The notes beneath the pieces were generated by a model. It saw nothing but the letters and a program-made list of their open reading frames with translations. It had not been told where the DNA came from and ran no database searches. A DNA stretch of 64,000 bases from CAMCXT01 sp040403315. GTDB lineage: Bacteria; Bacteroidota; Bacteroidia; M30B66. A program made the position numbers and the translations under genes. Shown piece after piece: positions 35,575 to 45,251 of the stretch (positions are counted from its first letter, which is position 1; each line of letters opens with the position of its first letter). The stretch covers positions 186,001 to 250,000 of the forward strand of contig JBBAKX010000004.1 of NCBI GenBank assembly GCA_040403315.1, in the 5' to 3' direction.

Positions 35575-36612
35575 ATGGCCATCAAAATAAATTATACAGT
35601 TACCACGCTTCCTTTCGAGTATCCATTCACGATTTCAGGAGGAAGAACAAAATCAGTACAAAAAGCTTTGATCATAAAACTCAGTATTGGAGAATTTATT
35701 GGGTATGGAGAAGCACCAGCTATTTCATACTATAATATCCCCATCGAAAAAATGATTGAGGATCTTCAACTCGAACTTCATATTATTGAGGATGCTGAAG
35801 CTAGTCACCCTGAAGATTTCTACCAGCTTATTAATCAATTATTTCCTAGTAATTCATTCTTGAGATGTGCGCTCGACATGGCGTTTTGGGATGCCTATGG
35901 AAAAATGAAAAATCTTCCTTTGTTTGCTATTTGGGGATGCGATTGGAATAACCATCTCCCACAAACTGATTACACTTTGGGCATCGACTCAATTGAAAAT
36001 TTAATTCAGAAAATTGAAGACCATCCATGGCCTGTATATAAAATTAAAGTAGGAAATGAAAATGACCTAAACAACCTAACCACTTTAAGAAATCATTGTC
36101 ATAAACCATTTCGCATTGATGCAAATGCGGGCTGGAACCTGGAAGAATCAATCGAGAAAATAGGGCAATTTGAACAATTGAACATCGAATTGATTGAACA
36201 ACCTTTACCTGTGAGCGAAATCAATAAAATGCCACAATTAAAAAAAATGAGCAAAATCCCGCTTTTCGCAGATGAAAGTTGCGTTCATGAAACCGATGTA
36301 GAATTATGCGCGTCTGGATTTCACGGCATTAACATCAAATTAACTAAATGCGGAGGAATTACTCCGGCGCTCCGTATGATTGAAAATGCACGAAAATATA
36401 ATCTCCAAGTGATGATCGGAAGCATGAATGAAAGTTCAATTGGCTCTGCGGCTATTGCTCATTTTTTACCCTTAATCGATTTTGTTGATATGGATGGACC
36501 ATTACTTTTAACAGAAGACTTGGCTTCGGGATTAAAAATTGATTATGGGAAAATTTGCCTTTCAGGAAATGCAGGCCTTGGAATCGAATTAATTCGCGAT
36601 ATCTTCAATTAA
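35575..36612 (+). CDS. Dipeptide epimerase (L-Ala-D/L-Glu epimerase type, enolase superfamily)
   Basis: 345 residues from the ATG at 35575 (an in-frame ATG at 35536 adds a non-conserved tail). The enolase-superfamily muconate-lactonising subgroup pattern is complete: YKIKVG (catalytic Lys), RIDANAGW (metal Asp), EQPL (metal Glu), FADES (metal Asp) and NIKLTKCGGI (second catalytic Lys). The 20s loop FTISGGRTKSVQKAL is near the N-terminus, and GSMNESSIGSAA near the C-terminus typically reads dipeptide substrates. It epimerises dipeptides such as murein-derived L-Ala-D-Glu, fitting the peptide-use theme here. Exact dipeptide specificity is uncertain. Confidence 0.9.
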   Translation: MAIKINYTVTTLPFEYPFTISGGRTKSVQKALIIKLSIGEFIGYGEAPAISYYNIPIEKMIEDLQLELHIIEDAEASHPEDFYQLINQLFPSNSFLRCALDMAFWDAYGKMKNLPLFAIWGCDWNNHLPQTDYTLGIDSIENLIQKIEDHPWPVYKIKVGNENDLNNLTTLRNHCHKPFRIDANAGWNLEESIEKIGQFEQLNIELIEQPLPVSEINKMPQLKKMSKIPLFADESCVHETDVELCASGFHGINIKLTKCGGITPALRMIENARKYNLQVMIGSMNESSIGSAAIAHFLPLIDFVDMDGPLLLTEDLASGLKIDYGKICLSGNAGLGIELIRDIFN

Positions 36613-36615
36613 ATG

Positions 36616-36906
36616 TTATCGATCGGATGGATCAATACCTTTATTTCTGTCGCGAATAAATGTGAAAACTTGAAAATCTACAGGTTTTGTAAGTGTATCA
36701 GTGGAGGCTGGATACTTCTCTAACAAAGCACTCGGTCGAATAGGCATATTCACAAAACCGCCACCACAATTAGGGCAAACATTTTCCAGCACTGCTGTAA
36801 CACAATCTTTGCAAAACGTACACTCAAAACTACAAATCATTGCCGATAAATCATTTGGAGGCAAGTCTTTACCACAATGTTCGCAAAGAGGGCGCAATGC
36901 TAACAT
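36616..36906 (-). CDS. DUF1272 zinc-ribbon-like protein
   Basis: 96 residues. Eight Cys in CEHC, CSFECTFCKDC and CPNCGG give two likely zinc knuckles, followed by RPSALLEKYPAST. This matches the DUF1272 pattern. Its function is unknown. The start codon directly abuts the stop codon of the upstream gene (36907), so the pair is translationally coupled. It is convergent with the epimerase gene, 3 nt apart. Confidence 0.85.
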   Translation of the reverse strand: MLALRPLCEHCGKDLPPNDLSAMICSFECTFCKDCVTAVLENVCPNCGGGFVNMPIRPSALLEKYPASTDTLTKPVDFQVFTFIRDRNKGIDPSDR

Positions 36907-37212
36907 TTATGCAATATGAAGTTTCTTAACCAATTCATTGTCTATCGGATCGGCATAAATACCATAAGCATTTACCAAAACACCCTTCAAATTATGTTTG
37001 ATCGATGAAATGGCATATACAATCGATTGATCCGCTGGATCAGTGTCGTTTTCAAAACGGTAATACTTATCAATTTCAAAATCATCAGGATACAATCGAA
37101 TCTCATCCATTTTGCAAAACAAACTAGTGGGAAGTAAATTAAAATCTTTTGTGTATCCTTCTTTCTTTAATCCATTCAGCGCATCTAAAAGCGAATCAAA
37201 TCCATTTTCCAT
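36907..37212 (-). CDS. Small conserved protein of unknown function (~100 aa)
   Basis: 101 residues, acidic and soluble, without signal or membrane segment. The pattern LxALNGLKKEGYTKDFNL, then LYPDDFEIDKYYRFE and VYAISSIKHNLKGVLVNAYG is one I recall from a short Bacteroidota family often labelled 'phosphoribosylpyrophosphate synthetase'. It is far too short for that enzyme, so the label should not be trusted. It is co-transcribed with, and abuts, the DUF1272 gene. Function unknown. Confidence 0.75.
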   Translation of the reverse strand: MENGFDSLLDALNGLKKEGYTKDFNLLPTSLFCKMDEIRLYPDDFEIDKYYRFENDTDPADQSIVYAISSIKHNLKGVLVNAYGIYADPIDNELVKKLHIA

Positions 37213-37330
37213 GATTATATAATTGATTAATATAAACTACTTTAATCTGTTTATCAAATGTAGTAAAATAGAAATGAAGCACTTGGAAAATAAATTATAT
37301 CTGCTAGCTCTACATTAAATAATTTATCGA

Positions 37331-37367
37331 TTTGGTATTCAAACCAACCAATTGTGATTTACATTTG
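37331..37367 (+). promoter_or_regulatory. Promoter of the GlcD-like gene
   Basis: TACATTTG (37360-37367) matches TAnnTTTG exactly and ends 19 nt before the ATG at 37387. A TTTG at 37331-37334 is 25 nt upstream, slightly longer than the usual ~20. Confidence 0.5.
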
Positions 37368-37386
37368 ATTAAGATTTAATTTGATC

Positions 37387-38793
37387 ATGTTTTCCAACGA
37401 TAGCCAAAATTCGCATCTACATTTTTTCTCAAATATTATTGGAGATGAGCATGTATTCGTCGATCAAGAAACTCTACATACGCATGCCTCAGATGAGACT
37501 GAAGACCTGAAGTTTTTACCTGATTGTGTTCTAAAACCAGGTACTACTCTAGAAATCAGCAAAATTCTTCAGTACTGTAATACAAATAAAATTCCTGTAA
37601 CAACCAGAGGTGGAGGAACGGGCCTTAGTGGTGCTGCACTTCCAATCCATGGTGGTGTGGTTCTGGCGATGAGCCGATTCAATAAAATCATTGAAATTGA
37701 TGAACGTAATCTGCAGGCTACTATTGAGCCAGGCGTAATTACACAAGTTTTTCAAGAAGCAGTTATTGAAAAAGGATTGTTTTATCCACCCGATCCCTCT
37801 AGCAGAGGAACCTGCTTTATTGGAGGGAATCTTGCGCATTGTTCGGGCGGACCACGTGCTGTTAAATATGGCGTAACCCGAGATTATGTTCTCGATTTAG
37901 AAGTCGTACTCGCCAATGGCGACATCATTCAAACAGGAGCCAAAGTGCTCAAGAACTCGACTGGTTACAACCTTACGCAACTTTTCGTTGGAAGCGAAGG
38001 AACTTTGGGAATCATCACAAAAGTTGTTTTCAAATTGCTGCCTTATCCAGCGATGAATAAAGTTTTACTAGCTCCTTTCAGAAGTCCAGAAAAAGCTTGT
38101 GCTGCAGTTTCTGCCATTTTCAGGGCAGGAATCATTCCTTCTGCATTAGAATTTATGGAACGTGATGCGATCGATTGGACGTTGAAATTCAGATCTGATA
38201 TCAATCTGCAAATTGGCCCAGATGAACAAGCTCACCTATTGATAGAAGTGGATGGAAACGACGAGGAAACTATCCTAAAGGATATAGACAAAATTGCTGC
38301 AGTGCTGGAGCAATTTGATTGTATGGATATTCATTTTGCTGAATCAGAGGCGCAGAAAAGTGACCTTTGGAAGCTTCGGAGAAGTGTTGCTGAGGCTGTA
38401 AAATCGAATTCAACATACAAAGAAGAAGATACTGTAGTGCCACGTGCAGAATTGCCTGTGTTGTTAAGTGGTGTTAAAGAAATTGGGGAGAAATTTGGAT
38501 TTAATACAGTCTGCTACGGGCATGCCGGAGATGGGAATTTGCATGTGAACATTATCAAAGGCGACCTAACTGAAGATCAATGGAATACCGACGTCACAAA
38601 AGGCATTCGTGAAATATTCCAACTTGTTGTAAGTCTTGGCGGAACATTAAGCGGCGAACATGGAATTGGTTTGGTGCAACAACCTTATATGAACATCAAA
38701 TTTCCTGAAATTCAGCTTGAACTCATGCGCAAAATTAAATTCGCATTCGATCCCGAAGGTATTTTAAATCCCGGAAAAATATTTTGCACTTAA
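37387..38793 (+). CDS. FAD-binding 2-hydroxyacid dehydrogenase (GlcD/D-LDH-like)
   Basis: 468 residues from the ATG at 37387. The PCMH-type FAD-binding domain is visible (VTTRGGGTGLSGAALP, then IEPGVI, PPDPSSRGTCFIGGNLAH and GSEGTLGIITKV). A C-terminal FAD-oxidase cap domain carries CYGHAGDGNLHVNI and LSGEHGIGLVQ. Such enzymes oxidise glycolate or D-lactate and pass electrons to quinone or a partner subunit; the substrate is not clear. No GlcE/GlcF or iron-sulfur partner is adjacent, so it is probably a one-subunit form. The TTG at 37381 is ignored in favour of the ATG. Confidence 0.9.
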   Translation: MFSNDSQNSHLHFFSNIIGDEHVFVDQETLHTHASDETEDLKFLPDCVLKPGTTLEISKILQYCNTNKIPVTTRGGGTGLSGAALPIHGGVVLAMSRFNKIIEIDERNLQATIEPGVITQVFQEAVIEKGLFYPPDPSSRGTCFIGGNLAHCSGGPRAVKYGVTRDYVLDLEVVLANGDIIQTGAKVLKNSTGYNLTQLFVGSEGTLGIITKVVFKLLPYPAMNKVLLAPFRSPEKACAAVSAIFRAGIIPSALEFMERDAIDWTLKFRSDINLQIGPDEQAHLLIEVDGNDEETILKDIDKIAAVLEQFDCMDIHFAESEAQKSDLWKLRRSVAEAVKSNSTYKEEDTVVPRAELPVLLSGVKEIGEKFGFNTVCYGHAGDGNLHVNIIKGDLTEDQWNTDVTKGIREIFQLVVSLGGTLSGEHGIGLVQQPYMNIKFPEIQLELMRKIKFAFDPEGILNPGKIFCT

Positions 38794-38936
38794 TTTTAAA
38801 GTTTTATATTTTGTTTAAATTACACAGACGATTATTTGGCCAAATAAAAACAAAAGATTATTTTAAAAATTAAGAAACCAATTAACGCTAGAATTAAGGA
38901 CTAGGTCAATATTGAACATTAAATTATTTCACAAAA

Positions 38937-38962
38937 AAAGGGCTCTCAATCGAAAGCCCTTT
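38937..38962. terminator. Terminator between convergent genes
   Basis: AAAGGGCT (38937-38944) and AGCCCTTT (38955-38962) form an 8-bp stem with a 10-nt loop. The seven-A run on the left becomes a U-run for the minus strand, so it mainly serves the 165-repeat protein gene ending at 38987. It may also stop the GlcD-like transcript. Confidence 0.7.
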
Positions 38963-38986
38963 ATCAATATTGTCGAATTAAATTCG

Positions 38987-41900
38987 CTATTTCTTCACAA
39001 TTCTCCGAACTGCAGTTTTGCCATTTTCAATTGCTTGCAAGAAATACAAACCTGATGGAATATCTTTTAAATCAACTTCCGCCGGAGTTGCTGGATTAAC
39101 TTCAATCATTCCGATCAATTTAACCAAACGGCCTTGCAAATCTCTAATTTCAACAATAGGATTAGAAAACTGATCTGGATCAAGTCTCAAAGTTGCCGAA
39201 TTCACAACTGGATTCGGAGAAATAATAATTTCGTTTTGCCACAAATTCATCATTTCAACTACACGAATTCCAGAATACATCAACTTTCCATCGAAATCTA
39301 CTTGCTTCAATCTGTAATACGAAACCCCTGCCTGCGGTGAATTGTCGTAGCTTACATAATTGAGTATTGAATTGCTATTCCCCGCACCAGAAACCTTGGC
39401 AACTTCATTAAACTCAACCGCATCTTGGCTAACTTCAACAGTAAAGTAATCGTTGTTGGTTTCTGAAACGGTTGTCCATTCAATTTGAACTTGATCATCC
39501 TTTGGAGTTGCAGAAAAATGCACCAAATTAACAGGAAGCGGATTTTCAGAGCTACTAGATGATAAGCTGAATGGACTGAAACTTGAAATTGATCCTGATG
39601 AAACCAACGAACCTGCAACAGTATTGCCTGAAGCTCCTCCGTTTCCATGGTCTTTCCACATAGATCCATCCCAGCGCGCTACACGCAAATCCGAAAGATT
39701 CGTAACACCACAACTTGTAGTATTCCACGAAAGTGTTACAGATACTGAAGAAGAACCCGCATCACGATCTAAAACCCAGTATTCGCAATGGCTTAAATGG
39801 TCTAATGAGCCATCCTTGCTTGAATGTGCGTAGGTTGCATCAGAATCATCGAATAAAAATCTTGCTGTAAACTGACTGCCAGTTGTGGCAGGTGCCGAAA
39901 TCCCAATTGCGCGGTAAAATCCACCGGCTCCAATAGGAAATGTAAATGCATCATTGCCTTCTTTGCGGCATGGCCCAGAAATATAGCTGGCGTTCGAAAC
40001 TCCACTAACAGTTGCATTGTCGAGAACAGTTAGAAAATTCGTGCTTGTCGCATTGATTCTACCCAAAGTGAGCGTGAGCAAGTTACTTACTGTTACTGGA
40101 GTTTGCAAAGTAACCCGGTTAGCAGCTTTGTTAATGGTTAAATTGTGGAAATTGGGTGGAATGGAAACATCTCCTGAAATATTTTGATTCACCGATCCAT
40201 TTAAAATTACAGTTCCACCACCGGCCGAAAAGTTGACTACTGAAGAAGAACCAGTTGTAGAAATTGATTTTGCAAATGTCGAGCTTGAATTGTACGATGG
40301 ATAAAGCGTAAAGGCAGTGCTTTGACGAAAACTAACATCCTCATTAAAATCGTCGGCACTTGAACTGCCCAAATACAAAGCTCCAGAACCAGTAACTGAT
40401 AAGGTTGTTACTCCATTGAATACATTTCCACCAGTAGACAAGTTTGGACCTGATCCATTTTTTGTAATTGTTGTAGTGTTGTTAAATGTTGAACCATTTA
40501 GGTAAACGCCCGGACAAATAAATGTTGAGTTCGCATTAAATGTTGTGCCTGCTTCAAAATACAGCTCAGTTCCAGAACCAAATGATGTTAAGGATTGAGC
40601 AGTTGATCCTGTCTGAGTAAATCCAGCAAGTCGCAAATCTCCAGAGGTGAATCCTCCACTTCCTATGCTAATTACTCTTCCTGAAGCCAACGTAGAAGTA
40701 CCTCCATTTTGACCCAATCTAATTCCAGCGGATGAACCTGTAGAATTAATCTCTATGTTTCCATTAAACTCATTATCGGCAGAGCCTTCGGCCAAATAAA
40801 CCACATCTGAACCAGTATTTTCGATGGTTAAATTGCCTTCGAATACATCTGGATCGGAATTCCCAAGAATCCATTGGCCAGATCCTGAACTGCTCAAGGT
40901 TACCGTAGAATTGAAGGTGTTTCCACCTGTAGAATTGGATGAAATTGCTCCATTTTTAGTTAAAACGGCTGTTGAATTAAATGTAGCACCATTCAAATTA
41001 ATTCCAGGTGCAGAAAACGTTACGGCCCCATTAAACACTGAACCGCCTTCTAATTGAAGAAATGTTGATCCACTAAAACTGGTGAGCGTTTGTGATGTTG
41101 AACCCGTTTGTGTGAAGGCCCTCAATGTTAAATCGCCCGAAGAAAATCCTCCTACACCAATAGTTAAAGTCTTTGTTGCTGCCAAAACAGACGTTCCTCC
41201 CGATTGCCCAAATCGAATGCCTTGAGAAGAACCTGTCGATGAAACAACGATATTTTCATTGAATTGATGGCCAGTGCCGCCCTGAGCAACCTGAATAGCA
41301 GATGATCCCGATGAAATTAGCGTAAGCGTTCCACCAAAAATATCAGCATTTGTTGACCCTAAAGTAAGTAAGCCTGATCCACTATTGGTTATTGAAGCCG
41401 ATGATGCGAATGTATTTCCGCCTGTTCCAGAATTTGAAGTAGCTCCGTTTTTTTCTAAAACTGCTGAACTATTAAAGGTTGTGCCACTAAGAAGCAATTG
41501 AGGAACTGCAAAATTAACCGCTCCATTAAATGTAGTTCCACCTTCTAAATACAATGCAGCAGTACCAGAAATCAATGAAATGTTTTGACCAGTACTTCCT
41601 GTTTGAGTAAAGTTTTTAAATCTTAAGCTTCCAACCTCAAATCCTGCAACGCCAATTTCAATGGTTTTTCCAGATGCCAATGTTGACGATCCTCCAGCTT
41701 GTCCGAAACGAACGCCTCGTGCTGATCCTGTTGAAGTCACAACGATATTTTCCGCAAACGTTGTTCCTGATGCACCATGTGCTACAAATATAGTTTGAGT
41801 GCCTGTTTGATTAAAGGTTGCAAGATCATTGAAATCATCAGGATTACTAACGCCTAAAATGAATTCTCCTGAACCTGAATTTGTAAAAGTAGCAATGTCG

Positions 41901-42901
41901 TTAAATGTATTTCCCCCAATGCTTTGATTGTTGCCTGAACCATTTTTAACAAACTCCGCAGCACCTTCATAGGTGGCGCCATCTAACAACAATTGTGGAG
42001 AAGTAAAATTCACAGATGCATTAAAAATACATCCAGTTTCAATCGAAAGTGATGCAGTTCCGGTTAAAGTCAAAGCTTGTGCTGTAGTTCCGATTTGCGT
42101 CAAATTTTTAATAAAAAGGTCGCCTGTTGAAAATCCTGTACCACCAACTTGCAAGATCTTGGTGTTAGCCAAACTAGATGTTCCACCGCCTTGACCAAGT
42201 CTTACGCCTGGACTGCTGCTGGTCGAATTGAAAATGATGTTACCTAAGTAACTTGTTCCTGCTGCGGCATGTGAAGCAGAAATCCATCCTGAACCTGAGT
42301 TGGTAAATGTAACGTTCGCTTTATATGTATCTGGATTGAGGTTGCAAAGAATCACTTCGCCCGAACCTGAATTGTTTAATGTAAATGTTCCGTCGAACGT
42401 ATTTCCTCCTGTTGATGTAACACTTCCAGGTCCAGTTTTGGTTACAGAAACGGGCTGGCTGAAAATAGAGCCATTAAATGAAATAGATGAACTGCTCACC
42501 GAAACAGTTGCACTAATCGAAGATCCCGAAAAAATAGTGGTTCCAGAGCAGTTCAAAGCTCCGTTAGAAATGTTGCCACCGTTAAAATTTGAGGATCCCG
42601 AAATAATCAAGGTGAATCCTGCTAAATTCAACGAACCTGAATTTATTGTAAAATTGTTCAGCCCGGCTATTTCTTCAAATACAGGACTAAATGTTCCCGA
42701 TTGAATGGTAACATCATCGCCGAAATCTGGAGTGCCAGTTGATGGCGACCAGTTAGAAGCGTTCCCCCATTCGGTTGAAACACTTCCTGCCCAAGTGTAA
42801 CTTACCGCTTTCGAAGCCAGCGGAAGAAATGATATCAACATAAATAAAAAACGGATGTACGTTTTTTTTGACGTTGAAATTAATGTGTAATGAGTTTTCA
42901 T
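38987..42901 (-). CDS. Secreted 165-residue-repeat protein with T9SS type A sorting domain
   Basis: 1304 residues. A signal peptide (to ~residue 32) is followed by a Ser/Thr/Asn/Gly-rich body with four full repeats of 165 residues plus a partial fifth. Each repeat holds GGNTF, TNSGSG, STGS-x-G-x-RxGQ-GG, FTQTGSTxQ-L and LEGG-x-FNGAVxF. A later region (~residues 950-1150) carries AFTFPIGAGGFYRA, a fibronectin-like stretch follows (VQIEWTTVSETNNDYF), and the C-terminus is a type A sorting domain (IISPNPVVNSA, EIRDLQGRL, DIPSGLYFLQ). The body probably forms a beta-helical or stalk-like surface structure; its role could be adhesion or matrix. Start and stop are unambiguous. Confidence 0.9.
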   Translation of the reverse strand: MKTHYTLISTSKKTYIRFLFMLISFLPLASKAVSYTWAGSVSTEWGNASNWSPSTGTPDFGDDVTIQSGTFSPVFEEIAGLNNFTINSGSLNLAGFTLIISGSSNFNGGNISNGALNCSGTTIFSGSSISATVSVSSSSISFNGSIFSQPVSVTKTGPGSVTSTGGNTFDGTFTLNNSGSGEVILCNLNPDTYKANVTFTNSGSGWISASHAAAGTSYLGNIIFNSTSSSPGVRLGQGGGTSSLANTKILQVGGTGFSTGDLFIKNLTQIGTTAQALTLTGTASLSIETGCIFNASVNFTSPQLLLDGATYEGAAEFVKNGSGNNQSIGGNTFNDIATFTNSGSGEFILGVSNPDDFNDLATFNQTGTQTIFVAHGASGTTFAENIVVTSTGSARGVRFGQAGGSSTLASGKTIEIGVAGFEVGSLRFKNFTQTGSTGQNISLISGTAALYLEGGTTFNGAVNFAVPQLLLSGTTFNSSAVLEKNGATSNSGTGGNTFASSASITNSGSGLLTLGSTNADIFGGTLTLISSGSSAIQVAQGGTGHQFNENIVVSSTGSSQGIRFGQSGGTSVLAATKTLTIGVGGFSSGDLTLRAFTQTGSTSQTLTSFSGSTFLQLEGGSVFNGAVTFSAPGINLNGATFNSTAVLTKNGAISSNSTGGNTFNSTVTLSSSGSGQWILGNSDPDVFEGNLTIENTGSDVVYLAEGSADNEFNGNIEINSTGSSAGIRLGQNGGTSTLASGRVISIGSGGFTSGDLRLAGFTQTGSTAQSLTSFGSGTELYFEAGTTFNANSTFICPGVYLNGSTFNNTTTITKNGSGPNLSTGGNVFNGVTTLSVTGSGALYLGSSSADDFNEDVSFRQSTAFTLYPSYNSSSTFAKSISTTGSSSVVNFSAGGGTVILNGSVNQNISGDVSIPPNFHNLTINKAANRVTLQTPVTVSNLLTLTLGRINATSTNFLTVLDNATVSGVSNASYISGPCRKEGNDAFTFPIGAGGFYRAIGISAPATTGSQFTARFLFDDSDATYAHSSKDGSLDHLSHCEYWVLDRDAGSSSVSVTLSWNTTSCGVTNLSDLRVARWDGSMWKDHGNGGASGNTVAGSLVSSGSISSFSPFSLSSSSSENPLPVNLVHFSATPKDDQVQIEWTTVSETNNDYFTVEVSQDAVEFNEVAKVSGAGNSNSILNYVSYDNSPQAGVSYYRLKQVDFDGKLMYSGIRVVEMMNLWQNEIIISPNPVVNSATLRLDPDQFSNPIVEIRDLQGRLVKLIGMIEVNPATPAEVDLKDIPSGLYFLQAIENGKTAVRRIVKK
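40466..42445 (-). repeat. Four tandem 495-bp (165-codon) in-frame repeats, partial fifth downstream
   Basis: The GGNTF/GGNVF anchor recurs at residues 165, 329, 494, 659 and 824, a nearly exact 165-residue spacing. Amino-acid identity between units is clearly visible. The fifth unit loses similarity in its second half (toward 40190). A large regular period like this suggests duplication of a whole folding unit. Confidence 0.85.
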
Positions 42902-43231
42902 AATCGTATCGCATTTTAAGCTTTGTCCACTTTAATACTTATATAAGCATCTATCAGTTGCGAAAATGACCCTGCGAAAAGACGATCAACTTACAGATGT
43001 AAGAAAAACGATCGTTTGCGTATGAAGATTATTGTAACCCCTTGAAAACATTGATAAAAACCTAAACAACTAACTTGTATAGGTGGTAACTTTTTCTTTG
43101 TAAACCCTAAGAAATACACAAATCCGTTTGGTGAATAAAATAGCATCACCTAGGCAAATGAATCAGGCGAATTTGGGCAGTCTTTTTCTCTTCCCTCCGG
43201 GGAAAATAAATGAACAACAACAACTAGATTT
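42902..43231. other. 330-bp intergenic region, nothing recognised
   Basis: It lies between the start of the repeat protein and the stop of ispG, both on the minus strand. A short inverted repeat (TTCCC/GGGAA, ~43194-43206) has no T-run on either side and is not a convincing terminator. No exact TAnnTTTG box was seen close to the start of the repeat protein. Confidence 0.4.
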
Positions 43232-45184
43232 TTAGATCGAATCTGGGACTTCCACCCATTTACCGTGCTCTTTGATCAATTCTATTAATTCATCAACAGC
43301 GTGTTCCGCATCTACATTGCGTTTCACGACTTCCTTGCCTTTGTAAAGCGTAATTTTTCCCACTCCAGTGCCAACGTATCCAAAATCAGCATCTGCCATT
43401 TCACCTGGTCCATTTACAATGCATCCCATGATACCGATTTTTAAACCTTTCAGATGATCGGTTCTTTTGCGGATTCTGGCGGTTGTTTCTTGAAGATCGA
43501 AAAGGGTTCTACCGCAGGATGGGCAAGAAATATATTCAGTTTTTGAAATCCGCACACGCGCTGCTTGAAGGATTCCAAAACTGGTTTGATTGATCATTTT
43601 CTGCTGAGCTGTAGCTCCTGAATTCACAACCCAAACGCCATCACCAAGTCCATCTGTAAGTAATCCACCTGCATCGGTTGCTGCATGAAGCTGCAGTGTA
43701 CTTTCATCGGTAATCTGATAGTGGCGATAAATGATTACTGGAACACGCAATCTGTTGAGCAGAAGTTCTACGAAAAACCTTCTCAATTCGGGCATTCCAT
43801 GCGCATTAGAGGTTTCAGCAACGAGCACTACACTGGGATCCTTTTCGATTCGTTGTAGCAGGCTATCGTCCATTATAGAAAGATCAACCTTTACCCAATT
43901 CATTTTGGATGATTTTTGGAATCGGTCGCTCACATAATCTTCTACATTGAACAGCGGATAACTGTTTTTCAGTTCAGGATTCCAACTATCAGCATCCTGA
44001 ATTAAACCAAGGGTTCCCGGTGTTTCGTAACCAATAGAATGCTTGCCTAAATAGATGTAATCGCAAGCTTGATCGGCGATATTCCATTTGTCGAGTGGCA
44101 CCGAGTAAGCATATCCAGCCCTAAACAAATTTGCAGGTTTTTCGGGTGCTTCAACAGAATAATCAGCCACCACTACAGGTACCGATTCACCGCCAATATT
44201 CAGAACAGGCAATGTTTCACGGCGGGTATAATCGAATGGATTGATTGGCCAAACCGGCGCCTCAGGAATTGGCTGATGGCCTGCACGGTGTGTGTATCTA
44301 TCGGCCAAGGCCTTTGCCACTGGAATTTCAAATTCAGGCTCTTCAGTTAATGAAACACGGATCGTATCGCCCAATCCATCTTCCAGCAAAGTGCCGATTC
44401 CAACAGCCGACTTGATGCGTCCATCCTCCCCTTCCCCAGCTTCGGTAACACCCAAATGGAGTGGATAATTCATATTTTCTTCCAACATCCGTTTCACCAA
44501 TAAACGATAAGCCTGAACCATCACTTGGGTATTGGAGGCTTTCATCGATAAAACGATGTTGTAATAATTCAAATCTTCGGCAATTCTCAAAAATTCCATC
44601 GCCGATTCAACCATTCCCTGCGGACTGTCGCCGTAACGGCTCATGATTCGATCCGACAAAGAACCGTGATTGGTTCCGATGCGCATTGCAGTTCCATATT
44701 CCTTGCTGATCTTCACCAAAGGCGTAAAACGCTCCCGAATTCGATCCAGCTCTGCCTCGTAAGATAAATCTGTATAGTCGATCGTTTCGAACTTCTTCTT
44801 ATCGGCGTAGTTTCCTGGGTTTACGCGAACCTTTTCAACGATTCGAGCAGCTACTTCAGCAGCATTGGGAGTAAAGTGAATATCGGCAACCAGTGGAGTA
44901 TTGTATCCCGCTTGGCGGATTTCTTTGCGGATGAGTTCAAGATTCTGTGCTTCCTTCAAACTTGGCGCTGTAATCCTAACCAATTCGCAACCTGCTTCAA
45001 TCATCCGAAGTGATTGCGCAACCGTTGCAGCCGTGTCCATCGTATCGGTTGTGGTCATCGATTGCACACGAATTGGATTGTGCCCACCCAAAAGTAGGTC
45101 TCCAATTTTCACCTCACGGGTGAGGAAACGTTTGTAATTGGTGGTAGATGAACAATAAAGGCCTTCGGTAAGCTCGGTATTCAT
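43232..45184 (-). CDS. ispG: (E)-4-hydroxy-3-methylbut-2-enyl-diphosphate synthase, large type
   Basis: 650 residues, much longer than the ~370 of Escherichia coli IspG, so this is the extended form (known from plants, Chlamydia and Bacteroidota) with an inserted middle domain. It makes HMBPP from MEcPP in the MEP isoprenoid pathway. The N-terminal TIM barrel starts at VQSMTTTDTMDT and includes ADIHFTPNAA, VRVNPGNYADKKKF and RIGTNHGSLS. The C-terminal domain holds the [4Fe-4S] ligands in CPSCGRT and MGCIVNGPGEMADADFGY. A TATTTTTG box lies 15 nt upstream of the ATG. No neighbour belongs to the same pathway. Confidence 0.96.
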   Translation of the reverse strand: MNTELTEGLYCSSTTNYKRFLTREVKIGDLLLGGHNPIRVQSMTTTDTMDTAATVAQSLRMIEAGCELVRITAPSLKEAQNLELIRKEIRQAGYNTPLVADIHFTPNAAEVAARIVEKVRVNPGNYADKKKFETIDYTDLSYEAELDRIRERFTPLVKISKEYGTAMRIGTNHGSLSDRIMSRYGDSPQGMVESAMEFLRIAEDLNYYNIVLSMKASNTQVMVQAYRLLVKRMLEENMNYPLHLGVTEAGEGEDGRIKSAVGIGTLLEDGLGDTIRVSLTEEPEFEIPVAKALADRYTHRAGHQPIPEAPVWPINPFDYTRRETLPVLNIGGESVPVVVADYSVEAPEKPANLFRAGYAYSVPLDKWNIADQACDYIYLGKHSIGYETPGTLGLIQDADSWNPELKNSYPLFNVEDYVSDRFQKSSKMNWVKVDLSIMDDSLLQRIEKDPSVVLVAETSNAHGMPELRRFFVELLLNRLRVPVIIYRHYQITDESTLQLHAATDAGGLLTDGLGDGVWVVNSGATAQQKMINQTSFGILQAARVRISKTEYISCPSCGRTLFDLQETTARIRKRTDHLKGLKIGIMGCIVNGPGEMADADFGYVGTGVGKITLYKGKEVVKRNVDAEHAVDELIELIKEHGKWVEVPDSI

Positions 45185-45199
45185 GCTTCAGGTTTTTGG

Positions 45200-45207
45200 C
45201 AAAAATA
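45200..45207 (-). promoter_or_regulatory. TATTTTTG -7-like box of ispG
   Basis: Exact TAnnTTTG match on the minus strand, 15 nt before the ATG at 45184. No clear -33 TTTG at about 20 nt; the nearest TTTC is at a 24-nt spacing. Confidence 0.45.
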
Positions 45208-45251
45208 ACCTTAAGAACACATCCCGCCGCGGAAATGTTGAAATTGATAGA

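Noticed and set aside
42300..42704. 134-codon + frame inside the repeat protein gene
   Set aside because: Antisense shadow of a low-complexity Ser/Thr/Gly gene; no start context, promoter or family resemblance.
43190..43208. Hairpin TTCCC/GGGAA after ispG
   Set aside because: No T-run on either strand and a very short stem, so not a convincing terminator.
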